This document shows positions 7,054 to 15,161 of a stretch of DNA of 28,103 bases, in pieces; positions within the stretch are counted from its first letter, which is position 1, and each line of letters opens with the position of its first letter. The stretch spans positions 1 to 28,103 of the forward strand of contig JAVVRP010000007.1 in the NCBI GenBank assembly GCA_036654655.1. The letters are read 5' to 3'. This DNA comes from JAVVRP01 sp036654655. GTDB lineage: Bacteria > Bacillota > Clostridia > Christensenellales > UBA1242. The notes beneath the pieces were generated by a model. That model worked only from the letters and a program-made list of their open reading frames with translations. It ran no database searches and was not told where the DNA came from. The position numbers and the translations under genes are program-made.

Positions 7054-8193
7054 ATGATATATTTAGATAACAGCGCTTCAACATTTAAAAAGCCAAAAGA
7101 AGTTATTAATGCAATGACTAATGCAATGAACAAATTTTCTGCAAACCCCGGCAGAGCGGGACATAAATTAGCGATAGATAGTGCCAGGGCCGTTGGTGAA
7201 GTACGCGAAAAGTTAAAAAATTTTGTTAATGCGCCAAAACTTGAAAATGTTATTTTTACACATAATTGCACAGATTCACTCAACCTTGCAATTTTGGGTT
7301 CAGTTTTACCACGCTCACATGTTATTTGCACAATAAATGAACACAATTCAACTCTTCGTCCCCTTTTTGAACTTGTTGACAAAATTGGAATTGAAGTAAC
7401 TGTTGTTGAGCCTAAAAGCAATGAAATTTTAACCGCCAATGACATTTTGCCGTTTGTTAAACAAAACACAACACATGTTTGCGTGTGCCACATTTCCAAT
7501 GTTGACGGAATGATTGCCGACATTGATGGAATTGGCGAACTTTGTCAGCAAAAATGTTTAACATTTTTGGTTGATGGAGCCCAAAGTTGCGGGCACATTC
7601 CGCTTGACATGCAGAAATCTTGTATTGACATGCTTGCAATTGCACCTCATAAAGGACTTTTTGCACCACAAGGAATAGGAGTTTTGGCATTTTCTAAAAA
7701 AGTAAGTTTAAGGCCAATTAGATTTGGCGGAACTGGAACAGAAAGCATAAGTTTACGTCAACCACTTGCTCCACCTGAGGCTTTTGAAGCAGGAACAATA
7801 TGCACTCCCGCTATTTGCGCTTTGGGTGCTGGAATTGATTTTATAAACAGAAATATGCAAGATTACATTAAAAAAATTGATGATTTAACAACTTATCTCA
7901 ACTTTGAACTTTCAAGGTTTTCTAATGTTAAAGTTTACACTCACCCCAACAACGCATATGGAGTTTTGGCTTTTAACATTGATAAAATTGCTTCAAGCGA
8001 AGTTTCAGGGATGCTTGACGAAGAATTTTTTATCTGCACGCGTGCTGGACTTCATTGTGCACCACTAAAACATAAGTGGCTAAAAACAGAAAAACAAGGT
8101 GCCGTTAGAGCATCTCTTTGTGGGTTTACAACTTTTTCGGACTGCGAGCGTTTGGTTAAAGCCGTTAAAATTTTGGCAAACAGGAAATTGTAA
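7054..8193 (+). CDS. Cysteine desulfurase family protein (class V aminotransferase, EF2568-type)
   Basis: PLP enzyme of fold type I that would release sulfur (or selenium) from cysteine (or selenocysteine) onto an active-site Cys. The ATG at 7054 follows GGGAGG and gives 379 residues beginning MIYLDNSAST, the family's normal N-terminus; the TTG 27 bp upstream is unlikely. Visible motifs: NPGRAGH near the N-terminus, EHNS, a PLP-binding VDGAQS, the Schiff-base Lys in PHKG (Lys200) and the catalytic-loop Cys in RAGLHCAPL (Cys335). The short RAGLHCAP motif and overall pattern fit the EF2568-like branch found with DUF3343 and labile-selenium genes more than housekeeping IscS or NifS. It is divergent from a DUF3343 gene and converges on the SPT-like gene with one base between stop codons. 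No iscU or nifU is nearby. Confidence 0.85.
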   Translation: MIYLDNSASTFKKPKEVINAMTNAMNKFSANPGRAGHKLAIDSARAVGEVREKLKNFVNAPKLENVIFTHNCTDSLNLAILGSVLPRSHVICTINEHNSTLRPLFELVDKIGIEVTVVEPKSNEILTANDILPFVKQNTTHVCVCHISNVDGMIADIDGIGELCQQKCLTFLVDGAQSCGHIPLDMQKSCIDMLAIAPHKGLFAPQGIGVLAFSKKVSLRPIRFGGTGTESISLRQPLAPPEAFEAGTICTPAICALGAGIDFINRNMQDYIKKIDDLTTYLNFELSRFSNVKVYTHPNNAYGVLAFNIDKIASSEVSGMLDEEFFICTRAGLHCAPLKHKWLKTEKQGAVRASLCGFTTFSDCERLVKAVKILANRKL

Positions 8194-8194
8194 T

Positions 8195-9370
8195 TTATTC
8201 TACCAAAGAAAACACATTTTTTATTTCAGTAATTGCCTTATCCATTTGTGCGATTGTGTGAGTTGCTGTGTATGATGTTCTAAGAAGTGATTGCCCAACT
8301 GGGGTTGCAGGAGAAACAACAGGATTAACGTATATTCCCCTTTCTAAAAGCATTTTGCAACATTTTAACGTTTTTTGATCATCATAGGTGTATATAGGAA
8401 TAATTGGAGTTGTGCTTTCTATGATTGCAATTCCATTTGCCTTTAAACCTTTTCTCATGTAATCACTGATTTTTGCAAGATTTTTAACACGCTCAGGTTC
8501 TTTTATTAAAATTTTTAAGGCTGTGTGCGCACATGCAACATTTGCTGGTGGCATGCTTGCGGAAAAAATGTATGGGCGTGAATTGTGTTTTATAAACTCA
8601 GCAACTCTGTTGCCACAAGCACAATAGCCTCCCAAACTTGCAAGTGATTTTGAAAATGTGCCCATGTAAATGTCCACATCATTTTCCAAACCAAAATGCT
8701 CGGCAGTGCCTTTTCCATGCTCACCCAAAACTCCCAAACCATGAGAGTCATCTATCATAATTCTTGCAGAATATTTTTTTGCAAGATTTACAATTTGTGG
8801 CAAATTGCAAATTTGTCCTGTCATGGAAAAAACTCCGTCCGTCACAATTAATTTGCCCTTTTCTGAATCTGCATTTTTTAAAAGTTCTTCCAAACTTTGC
8901 ATATCGTTATGTTCATATCTTAGCATTTTTGCAAAACTTAATTTACATGCATCATATATGCTTGCATGATTTTCCTTGTCACAAAAAATTATATCATTTC
9001 TTCCAGCAATTGCAGAAATTATGCCTAAATTAGATTGAAATCCTGTGCTAAAAGTAACAACTTGTTCTTTTCCTAAAAATTTTGCAAGATCGCGTTCAAA
9101 CTTAACATGTAAATCAAGAGTTCCATTTAAAAATCTAGATCCAGAACATCCAGAGCCATACTTTTTTAATGCATCAATGCCGGCTTGAATAACTTCTTTG
9201 TTATTTGTTAACCCCAAATAATTGTTAGACCCAATCATGATTGTGTTATGACCGTCCATAACAACTTGCGTGCTTTGCCCAGAAGTTAGTTGATGAAAAT
9301 AAGGATACATATTTGCTTCTTTTGCTTCATCATATCGTGATTTTTCTTCTGTTTTTTTAAAAATATCCAT
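8195..9370 (-). CDS. Alpha-oxoamine synthase, likely serine palmitoyltransferase
   Basis: PLP-dependent enzyme that joins an amino acid to an acyl thioester with loss of CO2; for SPT this is L-serine plus a fatty acyl thioester giving 3-ketosphinganine, the first step of sphingolipid synthesis. 391 residues. Motifs: SNNYLGL (48-54), GSGCSGSRFLNGT (72-84), His135 in ENHASI that stacks on PLP, DDSHGLG (207-213) and the Schiff-base Lys241 in GTFSKSLASLGGY. The TFSKSL signature and the N-terminal YPYFHQLTSG stretch are closer to bacterial SPT than to glycine C-acetyltransferase (Kbl) or BioF as I know them. It is soluble, with no membrane segment. It follows a short-chain dehydrogenase gene by 24 bp with AAGGAAG before the ATG, forming an operon. 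Kbl or BioF remain alternatives; no tdh or other bio gene is nearby. Confidence 0.7.
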   Translation of the reverse strand: MDIFKKTEEKSRYDEAKEANMYPYFHQLTSGQSTQVVMDGHNTIMIGSNNYLGLTNNKEVIQAGIDALKKYGSGCSGSRFLNGTLDLHVKFERDLAKFLGKEQVVTFSTGFQSNLGIISAIAGRNDIIFCDKENHASIYDACKLSFAKMLRYEHNDMQSLEELLKNADSEKGKLIVTDGVFSMTGQICNLPQIVNLAKKYSARIMIDDSHGLGVLGEHGKGTAEHFGLENDVDIYMGTFSKSLASLGGYCACGNRVAEFIKHNSRPYIFSASMPPANVACAHTALKILIKEPERVKNLAKISDYMRKGLKANGIAIIESTTPIIPIYTYDDQKTLKCCKMLLERGIYVNPVVSPATPVGQSLLRTSYTATHTIAQMDKAITEIKNVFSLVE

Positions 9371-9394
9371 TTTTTCTTCCTTATTTAAATTAAT

Positions 9395-10195
9395 TTATTT
9401 TGCATACATTGATGACACAATTCTAATCATCAAACTTGTTGGAGCAATCTTTAAAAAAAATACAATGGCTTTATTTCCAGTACCAACTGTTTTTATAAGA
9501 GGTGGATGTTTTTTTGTTATAACACTGCTTACCACTTTTGCAACACATTGTGGGCTCATTCCTGATTGCTCATCTTTTTCCATTTTTTTAATAGAACGCA
9601 CTATTCTGTTTTTATAATTTAAATCTGCCATAACTTTATTTTTTTTTCTTGCAGATGTAAATCCAGTTTTTGTATCTCCCGGCATAACGCAAGAAACAAA
9701 AATATTAAATGGCTTAATTTCCATCGCTAATGCTTGGGAAAAGTTAAGAATTGCTGCTTTTGATGCAGAATAACACGCTTGAAAAGGAATTGGAATAACT
9801 CCTGCAAGTGAACCTATGTTTACAATATTTCCGCCACCGCTTTCTCTCAAAAAAGGAATAATTTCACCACACAACCTTATTTGTGAAATTAAATTGACTT
9901 CAAATAGATTTTTAAGATCCTGCTCACTGGTGTGCTCTATGGCGCCAGATATACCCATACCTGCATTGTTTATTAACACATCAATTCTTTTTTCTTTTTC
10001 AAATATTTTGTTAAAAGTTTCTTTAATTTGTTCTGAGTTTGTTATGTCGGCAGTTTCTAACATAAATGGCAACCCTTCCACTTTTTTGCGGGCTATTCCA
10101 TACACAATATTTCCGGCTTGCAAAAACATTGTTGCAATTGCAAGACCAATTCCACTTGTTGCCCCTGTTACTATAATTACTTTTTGTTTTTTCAT
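9395..10195 (-). CDS. Short-chain dehydrogenase/reductase, candidate 3-ketosphinganine reductase
   Basis: Classical NAD(P)-dependent SDR of 266 residues from the ATG at 10195. It has the cofactor motif TGATSGIG (10-17), NNAG after the third strand, the catalytic Ser in NIGSLAG and the YSASK Tyr-Lys pair. The C-terminal 25 residues are hydrophobic and may touch the membrane. I chose this start because a consensus promoter occupies the upstream codons: the alternative TTG and ATG starts fall within the -35 and spacer. This makes the transcript leaderless. It is first in an operon with the SPT-like gene, so reduction of the 3-keto product is the simplest role, but SDR substrate cannot be read from sequence. 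A homologous SDR lies divergent at 10303. Confidence 0.85.
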   Translation of the reverse strand: MKKQKVIIVTGATSGIGLAIATMFLQAGNIVYGIARKKVEGLPFMLETADITNSEQIKETFNKIFEKEKRIDVLINNAGMGISGAIEHTSEQDLKNLFEVNLISQIRLCGEIIPFLRESGGGNIVNIGSLAGVIPIPFQACYSASKAAILNFSQALAMEIKPFNIFVSCVMPGDTKTGFTSARKKNKVMADLNYKNRIVRSIKKMEKDEQSGMSPQCVAKVVSSVITKKHPPLIKTVGTGNKAIVFFLKIAPTSLMIRIVSSMYAK

Positions 10196-10202
10196 CCGCT
10201 TA

Positions 10203-10231
10203 ATTATAATTTGTTGCATACAAAAAGTCAA
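10203..10231 (-). promoter_or_regulatory. Promoter of the SDR/SPT operon, implying a leaderless mRNA
   Basis: Minus strand TTGACT (10231-10226), 17-bp spacer, TATAAT (10208-10203). Only seven bases (TAAGCGG) separate the -10 box from the ATG at 10195, and no usable ribosome binding site fits between. Initiation at or one base before the A of ATG is expected. Confidence 0.75.
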
Positions 10232-10302
10232 ACAATTAAAATTGCTTAAATTATATTTTAAAAAATAAAAATTTATGATATACTTTTTTAAAAGGAGATA
10301 AA

Positions 10303-11091
10303 ATGAATGATAGCAAAGTTATTGTTATAACTGGTTCAACAAGTGGGATTGGTTTGCAACTTAAAAATAACTTTAAAAATTTGGGATACACTGTTATTGG
10401 CATTTCCAGAAGTGAAAAGGACAATGGAATAACCAATTTTGCATGTGATGTTTGTGATGATATAAAACTTGTTGAGATTTTTAAAAAAATTGAAATTAAC
10501 TTTGGCAAAATTTTTATGCTTGTTAACTCCGCAGGATATGGCATATCGGGGATAACAGAACTTACTTCAACAGAAAGTGCAAAACATGAATTTGATGTAA
10601 ACTTTTTTGGAACGCTTTCCACTTGTAAACTTTGCATTCCTTTAATGCCTGATGGTGGCAAAATTGTTAACATTAGTAGCGCCTGTGCAATATTTCCACT
10701 TCCTTTTAGAACACTTTATTGCGCAAGCAAATCCGCAGTCAGAATGCTTTCTCACTCACTTGCGCTTGAAGTTGCTCCACTAGGAATTGAAGTTACTGCA
10801 ATATGCCCCGGCGATATAAAATCAAACTTTTCGGCAAATCGAGAAAAGCATTTTGAAACAAACAACAAATATGGAACAAGGCTAAAAACTGCAACAAACA
10901 AAATAGATTCAAGAGAAAATAAAAGAATGAATTTACAAACTGCCAGTAACAAAATTTTGAAAATATGTTTAAAAAAGCATTTTAAACCAACGTATATTAT
11001 TGGCGCAAAGTATAAAATGTTGTGGTTTTTAACAAAACTTTTTCCTGAAAAACTTGTACACAACTTTATTGGCAAAAAATTTGGAAAATAA
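10303..11091 (+). CDS. Second short-chain dehydrogenase/reductase
   Basis: A 262-residue classical SDR related to the divergent one at 9395-10195. Motifs: TGSTSGIG (11-18), NSAGYG where most have NNAG, NISSACA with the catalytic Ser, and YCASK. The C-terminus is basic and aromatic/hydrophobic (MLWFLTKLFPEKLVHNFIGK) and may associate with membrane. The ATG follows AAAGGAG by 7 nt, unlike the leaderless neighbour. Its place back to back with the SPT/SDR operon suggests work on the same long-chain lipid or a related ketone, but the substrate is inferred only from position. It is followed by the SRP RNA gene, with its own promoter. Confidence 0.83.
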   Translation: MNDSKVIVITGSTSGIGLQLKNNFKNLGYTVIGISRSEKDNGITNFACDVCDDIKLVEIFKKIEINFGKIFMLVNSAGYGISGITELTSTESAKHEFDVNFFGTLSTCKLCIPLMPDGGKIVNISSACAIFPLPFRTLYCASKSAVRMLSHSLALEVAPLGIEVTAICPGDIKSNFSANREKHFETNNKYGTRLKTATNKIDSRENKRMNLQTASNKILKICLKKHFKPTYIIGAKYKMLWFLTKLFPEKLVHNFIGKKFGK

Positions 11092-11109
11092 ATTATTTTA
11101 ATATTTGTG

Positions 11110-11138
11110 TTGCAAAAATAAAAAAAATGGCATATAAT
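11110..11138 (+). promoter_or_regulatory. Promoter of the SRP RNA gene
   Basis: TTGCAA (11110-11115), 17-bp spacer, TATAAT (11133-11138). The -10 box ends 6 nt before the first base of the RNA's closing stem, so the transcript should start at 11144-11145. Confidence 0.8.
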
Positions 11139-11144
11139 AATTTA

Positions 11145-11414
11145 GCCGTGCAAAGCGGGATGCTAGCGGTATCCTGTACCTGAAATCCGCTATACGCAGG
11201 GCTGATAAGTTTGGTGCGGTTTTGCCTTTTTTTAATATGTGTGTTTTGTTTTTGTTATGAAGTTAAAGTCTTGTGCTGTGGCACCCTGTGAACCATGTCA
11301 GATCCTGACGGAAGCAGCATTAAACAGACTCTATCACGAGCCATAAGGTTGCTTTAATGGAGCAAAAATTAGCAAGGCAATTAAAAAAACAATATCCAAC
11401 CATTCTTGCACGGC
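11145..11414 (+). ncRNA. ffs: Signal recognition particle RNA, long Firmicutes type (scRNA)
   Basis: About 270 nt. The ends pair as GCCGTGCAAAG (11145-11155) with CTTGCACGGC (11405-11414). The 5' part carries the Alu-domain consensus seen in Bacillus scRNA (TAGCGGTATCCTGTACCTG, then ATCCGCTATACGCAGGG). The 3' part carries the Ffh-binding hairpin: CATGTCAGATCC, tetraloop TGAC (11306-11309), then GGAAGCAGCATTAA. The tetraloop is of the URRC class rather than the common GGAA. The RNA acts with Ffh in cotranslational membrane targeting. Its own promoter and terminator flank it. Exact ends are by pairing, not by experiment. Confidence 0.95.
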
Positions 11415-11421
11415 GCAATTA

Positions 11422-11450
11422 AGCGTTCCAAAATTTGGGACGCTTTTATT
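11422..11450 (+). terminator. Rho-independent terminator of the SRP RNA
   Basis: Stem AGCGTTCC / GGGACGCT with one G-T pair around AAAATTT, followed by TTTTATTTT. It touches the end of uvrB, which converges from the other side; the reverse strand has only a weak T tract. Confidence 0.85.
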
Positions 11451-13398
11451 TTATCATTTTTTTTAGGTCAGAAATTTGTGTTCTAAGTTCTATTGCCGTT
11501 TCAAAATCTAGTTGTGATGATGCAATTTGCATTAAGGCTTTTAAATGTTCAATTTCTTTTGGTATTTCATCTTTTGAAATTTGTATTTTTGATTTTTGTG
11601 TTATCATAAGAGAATTGGAAATTTGTTTTTGTATTGTTTTTGGAATTATATTATTTTCTATATTATATTGTTCTTGAATTTTTCGCCTTCTATCTGTTTC
11701 ATAAATTGCTTCTTTCATTGCATTTGTAATTTTGTCGGCATACATAATTGCTTTGCCATTTTCATTTCTTGCAACTCTGCCTATTGTTTGAATTAGGGCA
11801 CCAGTAGAGCGCAAAAAACCTTCTTTATCGGCATCCAAAATACATACAAGTTCTACTTCGGGCAAATCCAAACCCTCCCGTAATAAATTTATACCAACAA
11901 GAACATCAAAATCCCCCGCCCGAAGGCCATTTAAAATTTCTATTCTTTCCATGGTGTCAATTTCACTATGCAAATATCTTACCTTTATTGAACGTTCCCC
12001 TAAATATGCCGACAAACTTTCTGCCATTTTTTTTGTTAACGTTGTAACCAATGTCCTAAATCCTCGTGATGTTGTGTTAATTATTTGAGCAAGTAAGTCA
12101 TCAATTTGATTTTGTGTAGGTTTAACTTCAATAATTGGGTCCAAAAGCCCCGTTGGCCTAATAAGTTGCTCCACAATTTGCCCTGCTTTTTGTTTTTCAT
12201 AAAGCGCAGGAGTAGCGGAAATAAAAATTGTTTGCCCAACCCTTTTGTTAAATTCTTCAAAGCATAAAGGACGGTTGTCAAATGCAGACGGCAACCTAAA
12301 ACCAAAATTAACAAGTGCCAATTTTCGTGCTTTATCACCTGCATACATTGCCTTAATTTGAGGGATGGTCATATGGCTCTCATCAATTAAAGTTAAATAT
12401 CCCTTAGGGAAATAATCCATTAGCGTAAAAGGAGCCTCTCCTTCTTTTCTTCCATCAAAATAACGAGAATAATTTTCAACTCCGCTACAATATCCCACTT
12501 CTCTCATCATTTCAATATCATACGTGGCTCTTTCTTTTATTCTTTGTGCTTCTATTATTTTGCCTTCTTTTTTAAAATATTCTACTTGCCGATCCCTATC
12601 CAAAGCAATTTGTGCAAGTGCATTTTCCATTTTTGCACTTCCAACCGCATAATGCGTGGCAGGATATATTGAAACATGCTTTAACGATGTTATTTGTTTG
12701 CCAGAAATAGCCTCAATTTCGCCAATATTTTCTATTTGATTACCCAAAAAACTAATTCTGATTGCAATTTCATTACTGGAAGATGGAAAAATATCCAAAA
12801 TATCACCTTTTGCTCTAAATGTTGCACGCTTGAAGTCAATATCACTTCTTACATATTGCACTGCAATCAATTTTTTTATAACGTCATTTCTTGAAATTTT
12901 ATCGCCTTCACGCAAAGAAATTTGCAAATTTAAATATTCTTCTGGGTTCCCTAAACCATAAATACACGAAACTGATGCAACAACAATGGTGTCCGATCGT
13001 TCCAACAAAGAACTTGTTGCAGAGTTTCTTAATTTGTCAATTTCATCATTAATTGCCATGTCCTTTTCAATATATGTGTCTGTTTGAGCAATATAGGCTT
13101 CTGGTTGATAATAATCATAATAACTAACAAAAAATTCTACCCGATTATTTGGAAAAAACTGCCTAAATTCGTTGCAAAGTTGTGCAGCAAGAACTTTGTT
13201 GTGAGCAATAACCAAAGTTGGTCTGTTCACTTTTTTAATTATATTTGCCATTGTAAAAGTTTTGCCACTTCCCGTTACTCCAAGCAAAACTTGGCTGGCA
13301 AGCCCATTTTCAATGCCTTCTGCCAATTCTTTAATTGCCTGAGGTTGATCCCCCGCTGGCTGATAATCTGATTTTAATTCAAATTTACGTTTTTCCAT
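11446..13398 (-). CDS. uvrB: Excinuclease ABC subunit B
   Basis: DNA-damage recognition and loading helicase of nucleotide excision repair, working with UvrA and UvrC in the cytoplasm. The 650 residues show all family landmarks: Walker A GVTGSGKT (40-47), the beta-hairpin YYDYYQPEAYI that inserts between strands, the DESH helicase box, motif V/VI stretches (GINLLREGLDLPEV and QTIGRVARN) and a C-terminal UVR domain that binds UvrC. Length is normal. Start ATG has AAAGGA about 6 nt upstream. It is the last of three minus-strand genes after two small wHTH-like membrane proteins. No LexA-type box was found directly upstream of uvrB or of the first gene, so SOS control is not visible. uvrA is not adjacent. 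Confidence 0.98.
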   Translation of the reverse strand: MEKRKFELKSDYQPAGDQPQAIKELAEGIENGLASQVLLGVTGSGKTFTMANIIKKVNRPTLVIAHNKVLAAQLCNEFRQFFPNNRVEFFVSYYDYYQPEAYIAQTDTYIEKDMAINDEIDKLRNSATSSLLERSDTIVVASVSCIYGLGNPEEYLNLQISLREGDKISRNDVIKKLIAVQYVRSDIDFKRATFRAKGDILDIFPSSSNEIAIRISFLGNQIENIGEIEAISGKQITSLKHVSIYPATHYAVGSAKMENALAQIALDRDRQVEYFKKEGKIIEAQRIKERATYDIEMMREVGYCSGVENYSRYFDGRKEGEAPFTLMDYFPKGYLTLIDESHMTIPQIKAMYAGDKARKLALVNFGFRLPSAFDNRPLCFEEFNKRVGQTIFISATPALYEKQKAGQIVEQLIRPTGLLDPIIEVKPTQNQIDDLLAQIINTTSRGFRTLVTTLTKKMAESLSAYLGERSIKVRYLHSEIDTMERIEILNGLRAGDFDVLVGINLLREGLDLPEVELVCILDADKEGFLRSTGALIQTIGRVARNENGKAIMYADKITNAMKEAIYETDRRRKIQEQYNIENNIIPKTIQKQISNSLMITQKSKIQISKDEIPKEIEHLKALMQIASSQLDFETAIELRTQISDLKKMIK

Positions 13399-13420
13399 GT
13401 TATCCTTTTTTATTTTAATT

Positions 13421-13777
13421 TTAAAAAATCATTCTTAAAACAAAGCCTATTGCAAAACTTAAAATAGCAAGTCCCAGCGTTTTTAAAATTGTTAAATATA
13501 TTTCATTTTTATGTTTTTTTTCATCTCTTTTAAACGTAAGACCTTTACTTTTCATATTTACACAATAATAATATCCTTTTTTGCTGTCCATTGCAACAAA
13601 TTCCAAATAATTATCTTTTGCCAAACTTACCATAATATCGTCTAATTCCGGCAATGAAACAATGTTTTTACGCGACACAATTTCAGCAAGTACAATTGCA
13701 GCAATAAGGTGAGCACGTTTATCCACGCACACCTCTGATAAAAAATTCATTACTGTTTTTTCTTTTTTGTCTAACAA
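13421..13777 (-). CDS. Tail-anchored small protein with possible winged-helix fold, paralogue A
   Basis: 118 residues. The N-terminal about 85 residues are predicted mostly helical with an LPELDDIMVSLAKDNYLEFV helix pair and a YYYCVNMKSKGLTF beta-hairpin, as in winged-helix domains; the last about 24 residues are one hydrophobic segment with a basic approach, so the protein is probably tail-anchored with its soluble part in the cytoplasm. The start is TTG with AGAGG 7 nt upstream, and the first residues MLDK match the paralogue at 13822. It lies 22 bp before uvrB on the same strand. No known function recognised. Confidence 0.7.
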   Translation of the reverse strand: MLDKKEKTVMNFLSEVCVDKRAHLIAAIVLAEIVSRKNIVSLPELDDIMVSLAKDNYLEFVAMDSKKGYYYCVNMKSKGLTFKRDEKKHKNEIYLTILKTLGLAILSFAIGFVLRMIF

Positions 13778-13821
13778 TTTTTTACCTCTAATTTATCACT
13801 TTTGTTTTTTTTAAATTACAA

Positions 13822-14202
13822 TTACCATTTTAAAAATATGATTTTTGCAATAAAACAACCAATAAATGCACCCAACATTGTAACAATTAGCATTGCAATA
13901 AAAAATTTAACGCCCAAAATTTTAAATTTTTTTTGCCTTAAATTTTCTCTGTCACGGCTTTCAACAAATTGTCTGCCAAATGGTAAAACGCAAAGACAAA
14001 CAACAGAATCATCTGTATATTTAACAGAAATATATCCACTTTTATCCAAGTGCGCCAAAATGTGAAGAACGCTTTGAGCAGTTAGTTCATTTTTTGATAC
14101 AGCACAAACAATGTCTGCAAGTTCCATTACTTTAAACCCGCTTGGACATTCCTTTTCCAATAACAATAAAACGTTTTCACTTCTTTTATCTAACATATAC
14201 AT
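13822..14202 (-). CDS. Tail-anchored small protein with possible winged-helix fold, paralogue B
   Basis: 126 residues as read from 14202; a start two codons later (14196) gives MLDKRSENV, which aligns with MLDKKEKTV of its neighbour and is preferred, though neither has a clear ribosome binding site. The N-terminal half again suggests a winged helix (ELADIVCAV, QSVLHILAHLDKSGYISVKY, then a beta-hairpin), and the C-terminus is one membrane span (about 98-122). Shared order, size and topology with the gene at 13421 point to an old duplication. Likely first gene of the transcript running into uvrB. Function unknown. Confidence 0.68.
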   Translation of the reverse strand: MYMLDKRSENVLLLLEKECPSGFKVMELADIVCAVSKNELTAQSVLHILAHLDKSGYISVKYTDDSVVCLCVLPFGRQFVESRDRENLRQKKFKILGVKFFIAMLIVTMLGAFIGCFIAKIIFLKW

Positions 14203-14540
14203 ATTGTTTTCAAATATTTAAAAATTATTATGTTTATGTTTGAATTTAATCCATTATTTTATATAGTGTTAATATCATGCGTAAAAAAAATTAACTTTAT
14301 AAAAATTAAACAACTAAAAAAAGATAAAAATTTGATAAACATTTACAAATAAAAATTCTAATTCTTTTGATGAAAACTTTGTTTTTTGCTTAAAAAATTT
14401 TGTACTAATCTTAACAAATTGGAACGCGAACTAATGTGGATTGCAAGTTCAATACCTTGTAAATTTGCATATGGAATAAAAAATATATATAATGACTTTT
14501 ACACAAAAATAATATTTTAATCGCTAGTTATAAATGATTG
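14203..14540. other. AT-rich intergenic region without a clear gene
   Basis: No RNA gene, terminator or convincing promoter could be assigned. A minus-strand frame is open for about 46 codons (14358-14498) with a plausible amino acid mix (NLQGIELAIHISSRSNLLRL), but it has no start codon and no ribosome binding site, so it may be a gene remnant or chance. The rest is A/T-rich sequence between two minus-strand genes. Confidence 0.5.
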
Positions 14541-15161
14541 TCACTCTGTTTTAACTTTTATTTTTACGTCTGGATTTGATTTTGATTTACTTTTTGCATT
14601 TTTAATTTTTTGCGTACAATAAATATAAAATGCACATGTTGTCATTCCTATTATAATTAAAGAAAGATTAAAATTGTCTCCTAAAATTAAAACATAATCT
14701 TCCCTTGTTAAAAACATCAAAACATCGGCAAGAGTTGCTCCTAAAAATAAAGATAAATAATGAGGCGCAGTTTTTTTGCAAATTAAAAAAAGAAGAGATG
14801 TTAAAATGGGAATTGCAAAATAAATGGGACTGATAAATAAATTTTCAAATAAATTAAATTTAATGGACTTTAAAATTAACACACAAACACAAGTAAATAA
14901 AATTCCAACAAAAGTTTGCCATATATTTTTTGATAATTTAAAAATAGCAATAAAAAATAAAACGCATGGAAAAATAAATCCAGCACAAGAAACATTAAAA
15001 TTATATATTTGAAAATTTGGCACAAATGTTAATCCACCAAAAATAATTAATATTAAAAACAAATACCATTTTTTTATGCCGAGTTTTAAATTTACACTTT
15101 CAAAAACATTAAATAAAACAAAAATAGTTAACACAAAAATAATTAATTGAGAAAAATTCAT
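14541..15161 (-). CDS. Polytopic membrane protein of unknown family
   Basis: 206 residues with about six to seven hydrophobic segments and a charged Lys/Ser-rich C-terminal tail (KSKSKSNPDVKIKVKTE). Glycines and prolines recur between the segments (GGLTFVP, CAGFIFPCVL, LGATLADVLMF). The arrangement is loosely reminiscent of DUF1614 membrane proteins, but I cannot confirm it. Start ATG has GGAGAT 8 nt upstream. It stands alone between two intergenic regions, downstream of the feoB low-complexity tail. No transport or enzyme motif is visible. Confidence 0.72.
   Translation of the reverse strand: MNFSQLIIFVLTIFVLFNVFESVNLKLGIKKWYLFLILIIFGGLTFVPNFQIYNFNVSCAGFIFPCVLFFIAIFKLSKNIWQTFVGILFTCVCVLILKSIKFNLFENLFISPIYFAIPILTSLLFLICKKTAPHYLSLFLGATLADVLMFLTREDYVLILGDNFNLSLIIIGMTTCAFYIYCTQKIKNAKSKSKSNPDVKIKVKTE

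Noticed and set aside
7014..7523. 169-codon minus-strand frame inside the cysteine desulfurase gene
   Set aside because: The opposite strand carries a complete PLP enzyme with all motifs; this frame is a shadow.
10251..10673. Long minus-strand open frame opposite the second SDR
   Set aside because: It lies entirely across the SDR gene at 10303-11091, which has clear motifs and a ribosome binding site; the reverse frame is Ser/Leu-rich without any motif.
11446..14202. SOS control of uvrB
   Set aside because: No GAAC-N4-GTTC palindrome is present upstream of uvrB or of the first gene in its transcript.
14358..14498. A real small gene in the minus-strand frame
   Set aside because: It has no start codon or ribosome binding site; kept only as a possible remnant.
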